64,000 nt of DNA from Geobacter sp. UBA5730. GTDB lineage: Bacteria > Desulfobacterota > Desulfuromonadia > Geobacterales > Pseudopelobacteraceae. Position 1 is the first letter of the stretch. Each line of letters starts with the position of its first letter. The notes below the pieces were generated by a model. The model searched no databases. It saw only the letters and a list, made by a program, of their open reading frames with translations, and was not told the DNA's origin. Shown piece after piece: positions 41,014 to 49,886 of the stretch. The DNA is taken from contig DIGE01000014.1 in NCBI GenBank assembly GCA_002419465.1, positions 1 through 64,000 of the forward strand. Reading direction: 5' to 3'. The translations under genes were made by a program, and so were the position numbers.

Positions 41014-43680
41014 TCACTCTTTCTGAGTCCCAACGGCTTTTTCCACCAGGTTCAGAAACTCATGGGTTGACAGACTGCCCTTACCCGCGATACGCCAGAC
41101 TTTGCCCTCCAGCCGTGTCCGATCGGCGGCCGAGAGGTCCATGGCAGTCAGCACCAGAATCGGCACATTTACCACCGTAGTCTCTCCTTTCAGCCGATCA
41201 GCCACCTCAAATCCGTTCATACCGGGCATCATCAGATCCAGCACAATCAGGTCAGGCTGATCACGCTGGGCAATCTCCAGACCGGTTTCTCCGCTGCTGG
41301 CCCGCAGTGCACGATATCCTTTGCTGTGCAGGACGTTGGCCATGGCCACCAGCGTTAGCGGATCGTTTTCGATCAGCAAAACCGTGTTGCCGCTGCCGGG
41401 GATAGTATCCGGCGGGCTGATGACAGGTTCTGCACCATGCCTCTGAGTGAGGGGCATGGTGAAACTGAAGGTACTGCCTTTGCCAAGCTCGCTTGCCACC
41501 CAGATTCTTCCGCCATGCAATTCCACCAACTGTCTGTTCAATGCCAGCCCCAGGCCGGTCCCTTCGTTCTCCTTGGTGTAACCGGTCTCAAGTTGTGAAA
41601 ACGGGTGAAAAAGTTTGGGAATGCCCTCTTGACTAATACCTATACCGGTGTCAGCCACGGCGATTTCGATAAAACCGCCGTCTTTTCTTACATTGACATG
41701 GACAGCTCCGCCCGGCAAATTGAACTTGACCGCATTGGAGAGCAGGTTGAACATGATTTGCTTAAGCTTGCGCTGGTCAGCCACAATGCGCACGTCCGCC
41801 TGCGGCTCCAGTTCAAGGTACAGCTCTATCTGCTCTTTCATCGCTTTTTCCTTCAGCATCATCAGAGACGAATCCAGCAGTTCACGCAGAGAAAAGGCAG
41901 ACAGATCAAGCTCCATCTTGCCTGACTCCACCTTGGAGAGGTCCAGTATGTCGTTTATCAGGGAAAGCAGATGCCTGCCGCTGGAAAGGATGTTGCGCAC
42001 GTATTCCTGCTGTTTGGCGTTGATCGGGCCGAAAAGCTGGTCCTGCAGCACCTCGGAAAAGCCGATGATGGAGTTGAGCGGGGTGCGCAGTTCATGGCTC
42101 ATATTGGCCAGAAAGTCAGATTTGGTCCGTGAAATCTTTTCCAGTTGCTGATTGTTTTCAGCCAGCTCACTCTGTTGCGCGTGCAGCTCTTCATTCACCA
42201 CCTGAAGTTCCAGATTGGAGCGCTGCAGATCGTTGGAAAGTCGCTTCAGCTCCAGATTGTTTCTAATGGTGTCGATGCCGATGGCAAGCTGCGGAGCGAT
42301 CAGGTTGATGATCCGCAGATCCATTACATCAAAGCCGTGCAGCGATGCCAGTTCCAGTACGGCCACCACCTCATTGCGCAGGGTAAGCGGTACCGTAATA
42401 ATCTCGCGAGGCTGCAGATTTCCTGCCACGGTTTCAATGTACAGCAATGCATCATCGGGAATATGCTGCAATCGTATCATTTCGTTGCGAGACAACGTTT
42501 CCTGCGCCATCCCTCCCGCTTCTGCAGGAAGCGGAACAGCCATGGCAGCAACCGGCACAAGACATCCTTCCTGTGCAAGGTAGGCGACTCCGGCCATGCA
42601 GGAGGCATGGCTGCCAAGCTGTGTCAAGGCCGCCTGTGCAAAATCTTCCACTGCAAACCAGTCATGGTTGATCAGGGTAAGCACATAACCGTATGCCTTG
42701 TTGACCGTATCTTCCTGTTGGAGGGTACTGGTGGATTTGTTTAGAGATACGATCAGTTGTGAACGGTAATAGGCAAACCAGGCGCTGATCACCAGCATGA
42801 TGATGGTGAACAGGTAGGTGCCACGGGTTACTTTTTTCACCGGGGAAAGTACCTCTTCCATCGGGATTTCGCTGATCACCTTCCAGTTGCCGGTTGACAC
42901 CGCCGAGTGCGCCCGTAGCACCTCTTTTCCGCTCAAAACGTCAATCTGCCTGGCATCACTGCCTGTTTTAATGCCGCTCTTTGCCGTGCCAAGGGCTACC
43001 GTAATACGTTCCTGCGTATACTGTGTCTGGTTGGGGTGATAGATGATCGTCCCTTTGCTGTCCACCAGGAAGGTAATGCCACGGGGCTGCGGGATGCTTT
43101 CCAGCACATTTTTGACAAAACCGGCCTTGGGTTGAATGACGAGAATAGCAATTACCTTGTCAACGCTGGAGACAACCGGAATGGCAATGGCAAAAACATT
43201 GTGACGGGGAATGGCCTCCCGCAGAAACAGTTCGGACAGGTAGGGGGTCCAGGAGCGGGAGACCCCCTTGTACCAGTCTCGCTCGGAAAAATTCCTGCCC
43301 ATCACGCCTGGGGCCTCAGGATAGTCGGCCAGTAGCGTTCCGGCAGGTGAGGTTATCAGTACCCGCTCGGTACTAAGCGATCTGTCAAGCATGTCTTTCA
43401 GGTTTCTGCGCATTTCAGTGGTATCGCCGTCAACAATCGCCTGTATCAGCGTAAATCTACTGGCATATGAATTGCCGAAAGCGATTTCACCCCGCAGTTT
43501 TTCATCCAGTATGTTGGCGGCCGTATAGGCGAAGGCCTGTTGTTGTTCACTGGACAGCCTGGTTAGTTCATGGGTGATGGTGACGTAAACAAAAATTGCC
43601 AAACCGAGCAGCGGCGCTGTCACCACAAATGTGCCGACCAGAATAATGCTCCATCTGGTTTTCAGCAGCGTGTCAAACAT
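41014..43680 (-). CDS. membrane hybrid histidine kinase (Cache-GAF-HisKA-HATPase-REC)
   Basis: An 888-residue sensor kinase. Two spans (about 12-35 and 290-315) enclose an extracytoplasmic Cache-type domain (FSERDWYKGVSRSWTPYLSE, a typical small-molecule pocket stretch). Inside: a GAF domain (about 340-480), a coiled coil, HisKA with phospho-His in ANMSHELRTPLNSIIGF, HATPase with N box LLSNAVKFN and G boxes ADTGIG and GTGLGLAL, then a C-terminal receiver with Asp in IVLDLMMPGMNG. The ligand is unknown. Eighteen bases separate it from the receiver gene. A terminator hairpin and a possible -24/-12 promoter lie upstream. Confidence 0.93.
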   Translation of the reverse strand: MFDTLLKTRWSIILVGTFVVTAPLLGLAIFVYVTITHELTRLSSEQQQAFAYTAANILDEKLRGEIAFGNSYASRFTLIQAIVDGDTTEMRRNLKDMLDRSLSTERVLITSPAGTLLADYPEAPGVMGRNFSERDWYKGVSRSWTPYLSELFLREAIPRHNVFAIAIPVVSSVDKVIAILVIQPKAGFVKNVLESIPQPRGITFLVDSKGTIIYHPNQTQYTQERITVALGTAKSGIKTGSDARQIDVLSGKEVLRAHSAVSTGNWKVISEIPMEEVLSPVKKVTRGTYLFTIIMLVISAWFAYYRSQLIVSLNKSTSTLQQEDTVNKAYGYVLTLINHDWFAVEDFAQAALTQLGSHASCMAGVAYLAQEGCLVPVAAMAVPLPAEAGGMAQETLSRNEMIRLQHIPDDALLYIETVAGNLQPREIITVPLTLRNEVVAVLELASLHGFDVMDLRIINLIAPQLAIGIDTIRNNLELKRLSNDLQRSNLELQVVNEELHAQQSELAENNQQLEKISRTKSDFLANMSHELRTPLNSIIGFSEVLQDQLFGPINAKQQEYVRNILSSGRHLLSLINDILDLSKVESGKMELDLSAFSLRELLDSSLMMLKEKAMKEQIELYLELEPQADVRIVADQRKLKQIMFNLLSNAVKFNLPGGAVHVNVRKDGGFIEIAVADTGIGISQEGIPKLFHPFSQLETGYTKENEGTGLGLALNRQLVELHGGRIWVASELGKGSTFSFTMPLTQRHGAEPVISPPDTIPGSGNTVLLIENDPLTLVAMANVLHSKGYRALRASSGETGLEIAQRDQPDLIVLDLMMPGMNGFEVADRLKGETTVVNVPILVLTAMDLSAADRTRLEGKVWRIAGKGSLSTHEFLNLVEKAVGTQKE

Positions 43681-43710
43681 TTCACACCCCCACACTTAGC
43701 CCATAAAAAG

Positions 43711-43732
43711 GGCCGACGGTTTCCCGTCGGCC
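43711..43732 (-). terminator. intrinsic terminator ahead of the hybrid kinase
   Basis: On the minus strand GGCCGACGG-GAAA-CCGTCGGCC, a nine-pair stem, is followed by CTTTTTATG. It ends 31 bases before the kinase ATG. It can stop transcripts coming from the DJ-1 gene, but if the kinase promoter lies upstream (43794-43808) the hairpin would sit in the kinase leader and act as an attenuator. Confidence 0.75.
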
Positions 43733-43793
43733 AAACCACACGAAGGAGGGACAGCGTTTAAGCATCCCTGCATTCTGTTACCTAGAATTTTTT

Positions 43794-43808
43794 GCATCTA
43801 ACATGCCA
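43794..43808 (-). promoter_or_regulatory. possible sigma-54 promoter of the kinase operon
   Basis: On the minus strand TGGCATG-TTAG-ATGCA. GG and GC are spaced by 12 and the -24 box is good; the first base of the -12 box is A rather than T. A start near 43783 would give a leader of about 100 bases that includes the terminator hairpin. Confidence 0.35.
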
Positions 43809-43951
43809 GTACAACTAAAAACTGCAATTCGTAGCACTGAAGCCAGAACAACTTGAATAATCGGATACTTGCAAAAAACCGGGAAATCCAGACGTCGCAC
43901 GCAGCATCCTTCACCGCTGGTGCAGCCGTCATATCTGATGGCCAGCGCAGA

Positions 43952-44464
43952 TCAGGACCGTGAGGTTTCCAACTGTTTCATGGCTTCACGCATGAATGCC
44001 GGCAGATCGCCCGGTTGCCGCGAGGTGACCAGGTTACCGTCAACCACCACCTCCCGATCCTCATAGAGTGCGCCAGCCTCCTTCAGTTCGTCAGCCACCA
44101 GGTGGTAACAGGTGGCATGACGTCCCTGCAAAAGCTGGGCGCTGATCAAAATCTGCGGCCCGTGGCAGATGGCGGCCACCGGCTTGTTGCGGACAAAAAA
44201 ACTTCGGGCTATCTCCAGCACCTTCGGTTCTTTTCTCAGTAGCATGGGAGCTTCACCTCCGGGCAGAATCAGGATCGCATAGTCATCCGGGTTGACATCA
44301 TCGAGGGTCTTGTACGCCGCCACTTCGTACCCGTGCTTACCCTGTATGACCCCACGGCTAATGGAGGCAACGGCCACCGTCAGGTTTGCTTCCTTCAAAC
44401 GGTAATAAGGGACCAACAGCTCAGTATCTTCAAAATTGTCCGCGCTTATGATCAAGGCTTTCAT
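43952..44464 (-). CDS. DJ-1/PfpI-family protein
   Basis: A 170-residue cytosolic protein of the DJ-1/PfpI group, whose members act as proteases, glyoxalases or deglycases in stress. The nucleophile Cys is in AAICHGPQ at about residue 100; the partner Glu is in DNFEDTEL near residue 14, and the oxyanion Gly-Gly is in LPGGEAP. Start ATG 44464 follows GGAGGGACC. It is a single gene with its own -24/-12 promoter about 55 bases upstream. Confidence 0.92.
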   Translation of the reverse strand: MKALIISADNFEDTELLVPYYRLKEANLTVAVASISRGVIQGKHGYEVAAYKTLDDVNPDDYAILILPGGEAPMLLRKEPKVLEIARSFFVRNKPVAAICHGPQILISAQLLQGRHATCYHLVADELKEAGALYEDREVVVDGNLVTSRQPGDLPAFMREAMKQLETSRS

Positions 44465-44520
44465 GGTCCCTCCGGGTTGAACGCAGAACTACGGTATATT
44501 TCTCAACAGCCGTACCTACA

Positions 44521-44535
44521 GCAACTAGTGCGCCA
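44521..44535 (-). promoter_or_regulatory. sigma-54 promoter of the DJ-1/PfpI gene
   Basis: On the minus strand TGGCGCA-CTAG-TTGCT: both conserved boxes present with the right spacing. The transcript would start near 44509, leaving a leader of about 45 bases. The site lies between the activator gene and its likely target. Confidence 0.65.
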
Positions 44536-44703
44536 GAGTGAAAATGCGCACAAACACCTTGCAACAGCTCGATTACAAACGTGAAAGCAGAAAACATCGG
44601 GTGGGAGGGTATGGCAAAAACGTTTACTGAATCCGTCGTGTTTGACGTAACAGCAATATATGGTGGAGTACGACAAGGCAGGTCCGGGAGAGCAGGCCTC
44701 CGG

Positions 44704-46440
44704 TTACTGACGGGTGATGCCGTGTTTACGCATCCGGGCGCGCAAGGTACTCGGATTGAGACCCAGCAGCTTGGCTGCGCCATTCTTACCCTCTATCCGC
44801 CAACCGGTCTTATTCAGCACCTGTAGAATGTGGTGCTGTTCCAGATCAGCGAGAGCCTTGATATCGCCTTCGTCGCTTTTTTCAGGGTCTTTCCGGAAGG
44901 TATCGAACCGGTCCAGCACCTGCAGAACAGACCCCTGACTGAGGATGACCGCCCGCTCGATGACACTTTCCAGTTCGCGAATGTTGCCGGGCCAGTGGTA
45001 GTCCTGCAGGATGTCCAGGGTCTCGTTGGTGACCGAGCTGATCTTTTTGCCGATCTTTTTGTTGAACTTGTTGATAAAAAACTGGACCAGCAGCGGAATA
45101 TCATCCTTGCGTTGACGCAAAGGCGGGATGGTGATCGGAAAGACATTCAAACGGTAGAACAGGTCTTCACGGAACCGGCCGTGCTTGATCTCCTCCTCCA
45201 GATTCCGGTTGCTGGCGGCAATGATCCGTACATCAATCTTGATGGTGCGCGGACTGCCCAACCGTTCAAACTCGCCATCCTGAATCACCCGCAGCAGCTT
45301 GGATTGCAGCTCCAGCGGCATTTCACCAATTTCGTCCAGAAACACGGTGCCGCCGTCAGCCAGTTCAAAGCGTCCGATCTGGCGGGCGTTCGATCCGGTA
45401 AAGGCCCCTTTTTCACGGCCGAACAGTTCGCTTTCAATCAGATTGGCCGGCAACGAGGTGCAGTTGACCGTGATCATGGCCCGGTCCTTGCGGGCACTGA
45501 GGCTGTGGGTGGCCCGGGCGATAATTCCCTTGCCGGTGCCGGTCTCGCCCAGCAGCAGGACGGTCGCATTCATGCGGGCCACCTGTTCAATCAGATGAAA
45601 CACCTGTTCAAGCGGTTTGCTTTGACCGATGATCTCGTCAAAGTTGTGCTTCAAGCCGACCTCTTCCAGCAGATAGGTATTCTCGGCCTGCAGCCGGTCT
45701 TTCAAAAGCTGGATCTCCGTAAAAGCGGTCTGAAGAGAATCCTTGGCCTTTTTATGTTCCTCTATTTCATGGGAAAGCCTCAGGTTGGCGCTGGTAAGCT
45801 CCCTGGTTCGCTCCTGCACGGTCAGCTCAAGGTTCTCATGGGTGGTTTGCAGCTCGGTTGTCAGCCGCACCCTGAGGGTTTCATCAACGATCGAACAAAA
45901 AACATGGGCGTCCTCAGCAGCGGATTTCCCGATACCTACCGCTTGAAACAAACCATGGATCAACTTGCCGGCATTGTTACGGACCGTGATTCTGGATCGC
46001 TGCACCTCCTTCCGGCACAATGCCTGTGCGAGCATGCCGGAAAAAGCATCCCTGCCTTCTGCGTCGGCGATAAAACTGCTGAAAGTTTTCCTGATCAACT
46101 GCCGCCGTTCTATGCCCATCAACTTCGAACCTTTGAGATTGGCCCCCAGGATCAGTCCGCCGGTGTCAAAGATGAAATAGCTGATTGGCGCAAAATCATA
46201 GAGCTCCTCATACATGTTCTGCGACACCTGCAGCTCATCACAGGCCCGACGCAACTCTTCGTTTTGCATCTCCAACTCAATCTGGTGGACCTCAAGTTCA
46301 TGCACCAGACCCTGCACCGCTTCCCGACTCTGCAAGGGTTGAGGCGACCGATACGTCACCGCCCCACCCTGCAATCGTTCTTCTGCCTGCTGACGCATTT
46401 CGGCTGCTTCCGGCGAACCTTTAGCTTTTACACCTGCCAC
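44704..46440 (-). CDS. PAS-containing sigma-54 enhancer-binding activator
   Basis: A 578-residue transcription activator. N-terminal coiled coil (about 40-75), PAS domain (about 75-195), second coiled coil (to about 260), AAA+ domain with Walker A GETGTGKG (298-305), the sigma-54 contact loop GAFTGS (345-350) and Walker B TVFLDEIGEM, then a Fis-type helix-turn-helix ending LGLNPSTLRARMRKHGI. There is no receiver domain, so input comes through PAS or through the CheB-CheR-PAS fusion it overlaps. The start is GTG 46440; its first base is the last base of that gene's TAG. The natural candidate to drive the nearby -24/-12 promoters. Confidence 0.95.
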   Translation of the reverse strand: MAGVKAKGSPEAAEMRQQAEERLQGGAVTYRSPQPLQSREAVQGLVHELEVHQIELEMQNEELRRACDELQVSQNMYEELYDFAPISYFIFDTGGLILGANLKGSKLMGIERRQLIRKTFSSFIADAEGRDAFSGMLAQALCRKEVQRSRITVRNNAGKLIHGLFQAVGIGKSAAEDAHVFCSIVDETLRVRLTTELQTTHENLELTVQERTRELTSANLRLSHEIEEHKKAKDSLQTAFTEIQLLKDRLQAENTYLLEEVGLKHNFDEIIGQSKPLEQVFHLIEQVARMNATVLLLGETGTGKGIIARATHSLSARKDRAMITVNCTSLPANLIESELFGREKGAFTGSNARQIGRFELADGGTVFLDEIGEMPLELQSKLLRVIQDGEFERLGSPRTIKIDVRIIAASNRNLEEEIKHGRFREDLFYRLNVFPITIPPLRQRKDDIPLLVQFFINKFNKKIGKKISSVTNETLDILQDYHWPGNIRELESVIERAVILSQGSVLQVLDRFDTFRKDPEKSDEGDIKALADLEQHHILQVLNKTGWRIEGKNGAAKLLGLNPSTLRARMRKHGITRQ

Positions 46441-49061
46441 TACCTGCCTCCGTTCTCAAGCAGACCTTTCAGTCGTGCGTTCTCGTTGCGCAGTTCCGTT
46501 TCCAACTGCTTGGCCTTGGTGATGTCGGTAAAGGTGATCACCAGTCCGCCGATCACATCCTCCATGGTGCGGTACGGCATGATCCGCACCGAGAACCAAC
46601 GGCCATCGGTTGTGGTGATCTGCTTTTCGGAAAACACCAGGGTCCGCAGCACTTCCTGGGCCTCGTTGGTCATTTCCGGGTACAGCAGATCGTTGACGAT
46701 ATCGGAAAGCGGCCGCCCCACATCGCCAGGCAGCAGCTTGAACAGTTTATCCGCCCCGCTGGTGAACCGCCGGATGTGCAGTTGATTGTCCAGGAATACC
46801 GTAACGATCTCGGTGCTGTTCAACAGGTTGCGCATATCGTTGTTCACCCGGGCCAGTTCATCCAGCTTGGACTGCTGCTCGGCGTTCACGGTTTGCAACT
46901 CTTCATTTAAGGATTGCATCTCTTCCCGTGAGGTGGTCAGCTCCTCATTGGTGGATTGCAACTCTTCGTTGGTGGACTGGAACTCTTCATTGGTGGAGAC
47001 CAGCTCCTCCTGGGAGGATTGCATCTCTTCACGGGTGGTCTGCAGCACCTCACGGGCCAGCCTCAGCTCTTTCTCCAGCTCAAGCACCCGTTCACTATCA
47101 GCGGCAGCTGCCTTTGGACGACCGGTTGCTTTCTTTTTAGGCGGGGTTGGGACATCGCTGAAGACGATCATCACCATCCCTTTCAGTGGTTCAGGTTCTT
47201 CAACGGCCCGCACCGTGATATCAACAAGCTGGCCGTGTTCCCCCTCCCCAGCTTTCAGCCCCTTGACCGTAATCGAGCCTTTATGCCGCACCACTTGTTG
47301 AAAGGCGTTTCCCAGATCAAAACGCAAACCTTCCCGGGCCATGGCAAAGATATTCCAGTTGGCCTTGCCTGCCGCAGGTTCCAGGTATTTTCCGGTACGA
47401 CCGCTGATATAGAGGATATCGCCACGGTCGTTGACCAGCACGGCCGGCGGAGAAAACTGCTGTAGAAGCACATGATCAGCCATTGACTGGAGGCTGACGG
47501 CAGATTTTACCATCTGGGGCTCCTTGTTAACTCCCAACGCTGTCATCGGTAATGAAGTCAGCAGCAGCGGCGGTTCAGCCGGGCGGACCGAATCACGTCG
47601 CCGGAACAGTCTTGATTTGTTTTCCAGCGGTTCGAAGTGGTCGGGAAAGGCGTTGGCCGTCTCGGCACTTCCCAATAGCAACATACCGCCGGGATTCAGA
47701 CTGTAATAAAACAGCGGAAGCAGTTTTTTCTGCAGTTCATTTGTCAGATAGATCAACAAGTTACGGCAGATCAGGATATCAAGTTTGGTAAAGGGAGGGT
47801 CCATGATGACATTCTGGGTGGCAAAGGTCACCATCTCCCGGACCTCCTTGTTAACCCGGTAGCCACGTTCATCCTTGGTAAAAAACCGGTTCAGACGCTC
47901 AGAGGAAACATCCGCCTCAATATTGGGCAGATAGATGCCCTGGCGCGCCTTGTCAATGGCGTCCTGGTCCAGATCGGTGGCAAATATCTGCAGGGAAAAA
48001 CCAGCGTTGGGGTTTATCTGTTCCAGGGCTTCCCTGAAGATAATCGCCAGAGAATAGGCCTCTTCCCCGGTGGAGCAGCCAGCCGACCAGGCGCGCAGCT
48101 GCCCACCGGATGGCCGGCCCTCCAGAAGCATCGTAACCAGCTCGTTCCGGAACAGCTCCCAGACCGCCGGATCCCGGAAAAAACTGGTCACCCCGATCAG
48201 CAGCTCCTTGAACAGCAGTTCCAGCTCCTGGGGATTATCCTGCAGATACCGGACGTAGGATGCGATGCCGTCAATCTGATGAATCCCCATGCGCCGCTCT
48301 ATCCGCCGATAGACCGTTGTTTTTTTGTAGAGCGAAAAGTCGTGGCCGGTTTTGGTCCGCAGCAGAATCAAGACTTTTTCCAGGGCGCTCTGGTCCTTCT
48401 CTTTCAGGGGCAAGCCTTTTTTTATGGGGATAGGCGGATGACGGAGACAGGCCATGATCTTCAGCGGTAATTCATCAGCCGGGGCAACCAGATCTGCCAG
48501 CTCGGCATCAATGGCACTTCTGGGCATACTGTCAAACTTGGCCGATCCGGGCGTCTGCACCAGCACAAGCCCGGCTTTTTCCTTGATGGCCCGCAGTCCC
48601 ATGGTGCCGTCAGACCCCATACCGGACAGTATGATGCCGATGCTGCGTTCCTGCTGATCTTCCGCCAGGGATCGCAGAAAAAAATCGATCGGCAGCCGCA
48701 GGCCGCGGGGCGCCGCCGGTTCAAACAGATACAGCTGACCGTGCAGTATGGACATGTCCCGGTTGGGTGGGATCACATAGACGCAGTCAGGTTGCACCTT
48801 CATTCGGTCTTTAACCTGAAAAACCTGCATATCGGTTGCACGCTGCAGCAGTTCCGGCAAAATTCCCTTGTGGGTGGGGTCAAGGTGCTGGACGATGACA
48901 AAGGCCATGCCGCTGCCCTGCGGCACCTGGCCCAGAAACAGCTCCAGCGCCTCCAGGCCACCTGCAGAAGCACCGATGCCGACAATGGGAAACCCGGAAC
49001 GCTCAGGTTGTGCCTGAAGAACTGGTGTGTCGACTACATCTGGTTTTTTCTGTTTTCTCAT
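46440..49061 (-). CDS. CheB-CheR-PAS fusion protein
   Basis: An 873-residue fusion. CheB methylesterase (about 22-205): Ser32 in GASAGG, His59 in VQHLDP, Asp151 in SGMGSDG. CheR methyltransferase (about 215-490): TSFFRDP, the SAM loop GCSTGEE (328-334) and ILICRNLLIYL. A PAS-like segment near 530-640, then a long coiled coil with repeated STNEE-type heptads (about 660-740) and a PAS domain (about 745-860). CheB lacks a receiver. Fusions of this type sit in signalling systems outside chemotaxis. No histidine kinase is attached; the activator gene overlaps the stop, suggesting a joint complex. The link is inferred. Confidence 0.94.
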   Translation of the reverse strand: MRKQKKPDVVDTPVLQAQPERSGFPIVGIGASAGGLEALELFLGQVPQGSGMAFVIVQHLDPTHKGILPELLQRATDMQVFQVKDRMKVQPDCVYVIPPNRDMSILHGQLYLFEPAAPRGLRLPIDFFLRSLAEDQQERSIGIILSGMGSDGTMGLRAIKEKAGLVLVQTPGSAKFDSMPRSAIDAELADLVAPADELPLKIMACLRHPPIPIKKGLPLKEKDQSALEKVLILLRTKTGHDFSLYKKTTVYRRIERRMGIHQIDGIASYVRYLQDNPQELELLFKELLIGVTSFFRDPAVWELFRNELVTMLLEGRPSGGQLRAWSAGCSTGEEAYSLAIIFREALEQINPNAGFSLQIFATDLDQDAIDKARQGIYLPNIEADVSSERLNRFFTKDERGYRVNKEVREMVTFATQNVIMDPPFTKLDILICRNLLIYLTNELQKKLLPLFYYSLNPGGMLLLGSAETANAFPDHFEPLENKSRLFRRRDSVRPAEPPLLLTSLPMTALGVNKEPQMVKSAVSLQSMADHVLLQQFSPPAVLVNDRGDILYISGRTGKYLEPAAGKANWNIFAMAREGLRFDLGNAFQQVVRHKGSITVKGLKAGEGEHGQLVDITVRAVEEPEPLKGMVMIVFSDVPTPPKKKATGRPKAAAADSERVLELEKELRLAREVLQTTREEMQSSQEELVSTNEEFQSTNEELQSTNEELTTSREEMQSLNEELQTVNAEQQSKLDELARVNNDMRNLLNSTEIVTVFLDNQLHIRRFTSGADKLFKLLPGDVGRPLSDIVNDLLYPEMTNEAQEVLRTLVFSEKQITTTDGRWFSVRIMPYRTMEDVIGGLVITFTDITKAKQLETELRNENARLKGLLENGGR
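46860..47065 (-). repeat. heptad-coding repeats in the CheB-CheR-PAS linker
   Basis: Short DNA repeats of about 21 bases (variants of tcttcattggtggactgcaac on the plus strand) recur here. They encode seven-residue units of the type QSTNEEL in the coiled-coil linker. The coil sets the distance between the CheR and PAS domains; unit number could vary between strains. Confidence 0.75.
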
Positions 49062-49133
49062 AGTTAGAAGTATAGCAGCCTTCTCACTGACAAGCCATCC
49101 GGTATATTACAACACGCGAACAGCGTCTGACCC

Positions 49134-49886
49134 TCAACACGCAGGGCAAGGCGTCTGTTTCCGGCAGACCAGAACCACCTCGTCCACGTTGGCCGGGCAG
49201 ACCAGCCCGTCAACGAATTTCAACCGTTTTTGAAAGGCCATGGCCAGCGGCAACAACAACCGGTTGTAGCACCAGAGTGCCTCGCGCCGGAAGTGCGTGA
49301 GCCACCACACCCCGAGAGCAGCCAGCTGCGGGCTGGCAGGCTGCATGCCGTACACCGCGCTCGCCTGCAACACCAGACCGTATTCAGCCAGCAAGAGCGC
49401 CAGTTCATCAGGATCATACCGCCGCACATGCCCCACAAACGCGTCGAACTCCGTCCAGAGTCCGGCATGCAGGGGCACTGAAAGGATAAAGGTGCCATCA
49501 TTTTTCAGTACGCGGCCCACCTCTTCCAAAAGCTGCCGGTCATTATCGGCATGCTCAATCAGATCAAAGGCGCAGACCAGTTCGAAACTCTGGTCTTTGA
49601 ACGGCAGCCTGGCAGAATCAGACGCTGCTGCAATACCGCCCTGCATGGTCAGTTGTTCGATCACCGGCGGGCTGATATCGATAAAATAGGACCCTGCTAT
49701 CGGCAGGCGTGGACGCAAGCCAGGTCCGATCTCCAGACGCTGCGGGGAAACACCCAGCAGCCCCGAAATCAGCGGCCAGGTATTGAATCGCTCCGGCTGG
49801 GTAAGTTCCGCTCCTGACCAGAGCTGATCGTAAAAGATCCGGTTTCTGGCGTTGGTGTCATGCTGGTGTAACCGTTTTTGGGTCAT
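49134..49886 (-). CDS. class I SAM-dependent methyltransferase
   Basis: A 250-residue methyltransferase. Motif I is LEIGPGLRPRLP, and the acidic loop end is the usual strand-2 region (YFIDIS). The sequence then runs FELVCAFDLIEHADNDRQLLEEVGRVLKNDG, the typical motif II/III pattern of Methyltransf_11. The start at ATG 49886 has AAAAGGAAACC. The acceptor is unknown; the UbiE/COQ5-like core could methylate a small molecule, lipid or sugar. It precedes the CheB-CheR fusion on the same strand, 72 bases away. A TGGCACG-N4-TTGAT element lies just upstream (see rejected items). Confidence 0.88.
   Translation of the reverse strand: MTQKRLHQHDTNARNRIFYDQLWSGAELTQPERFNTWPLISGLLGVSPQRLEIGPGLRPRLPIAGSYFIDISPPVIEQLTMQGGIAAASDSARLPFKDQSFELVCAFDLIEHADNDRQLLEEVGRVLKNDGTFILSVPLHAGLWTEFDAFVGHVRRYDPDELALLLAEYGLVLQASAVYGMQPASPQLAALGVWWLTHFRREALWCYNRLLLPLAMAFQKRLKFVDGLVCPANVDEVVLVCRKQTPCPAC

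Noticed and set aside
43733..43951. c-di-GMP riboswitch ahead of the hybrid kinase
   Set aside because: The leader lacks the conserved GEMM core; only the terminator hairpin is clear.
44830..46785. 651-residue plus-strand frame opposite the sigma-54 activator
   Set aside because: Antisense of a strongly conserved AAA+ protein; codon pattern is explained by the real gene.
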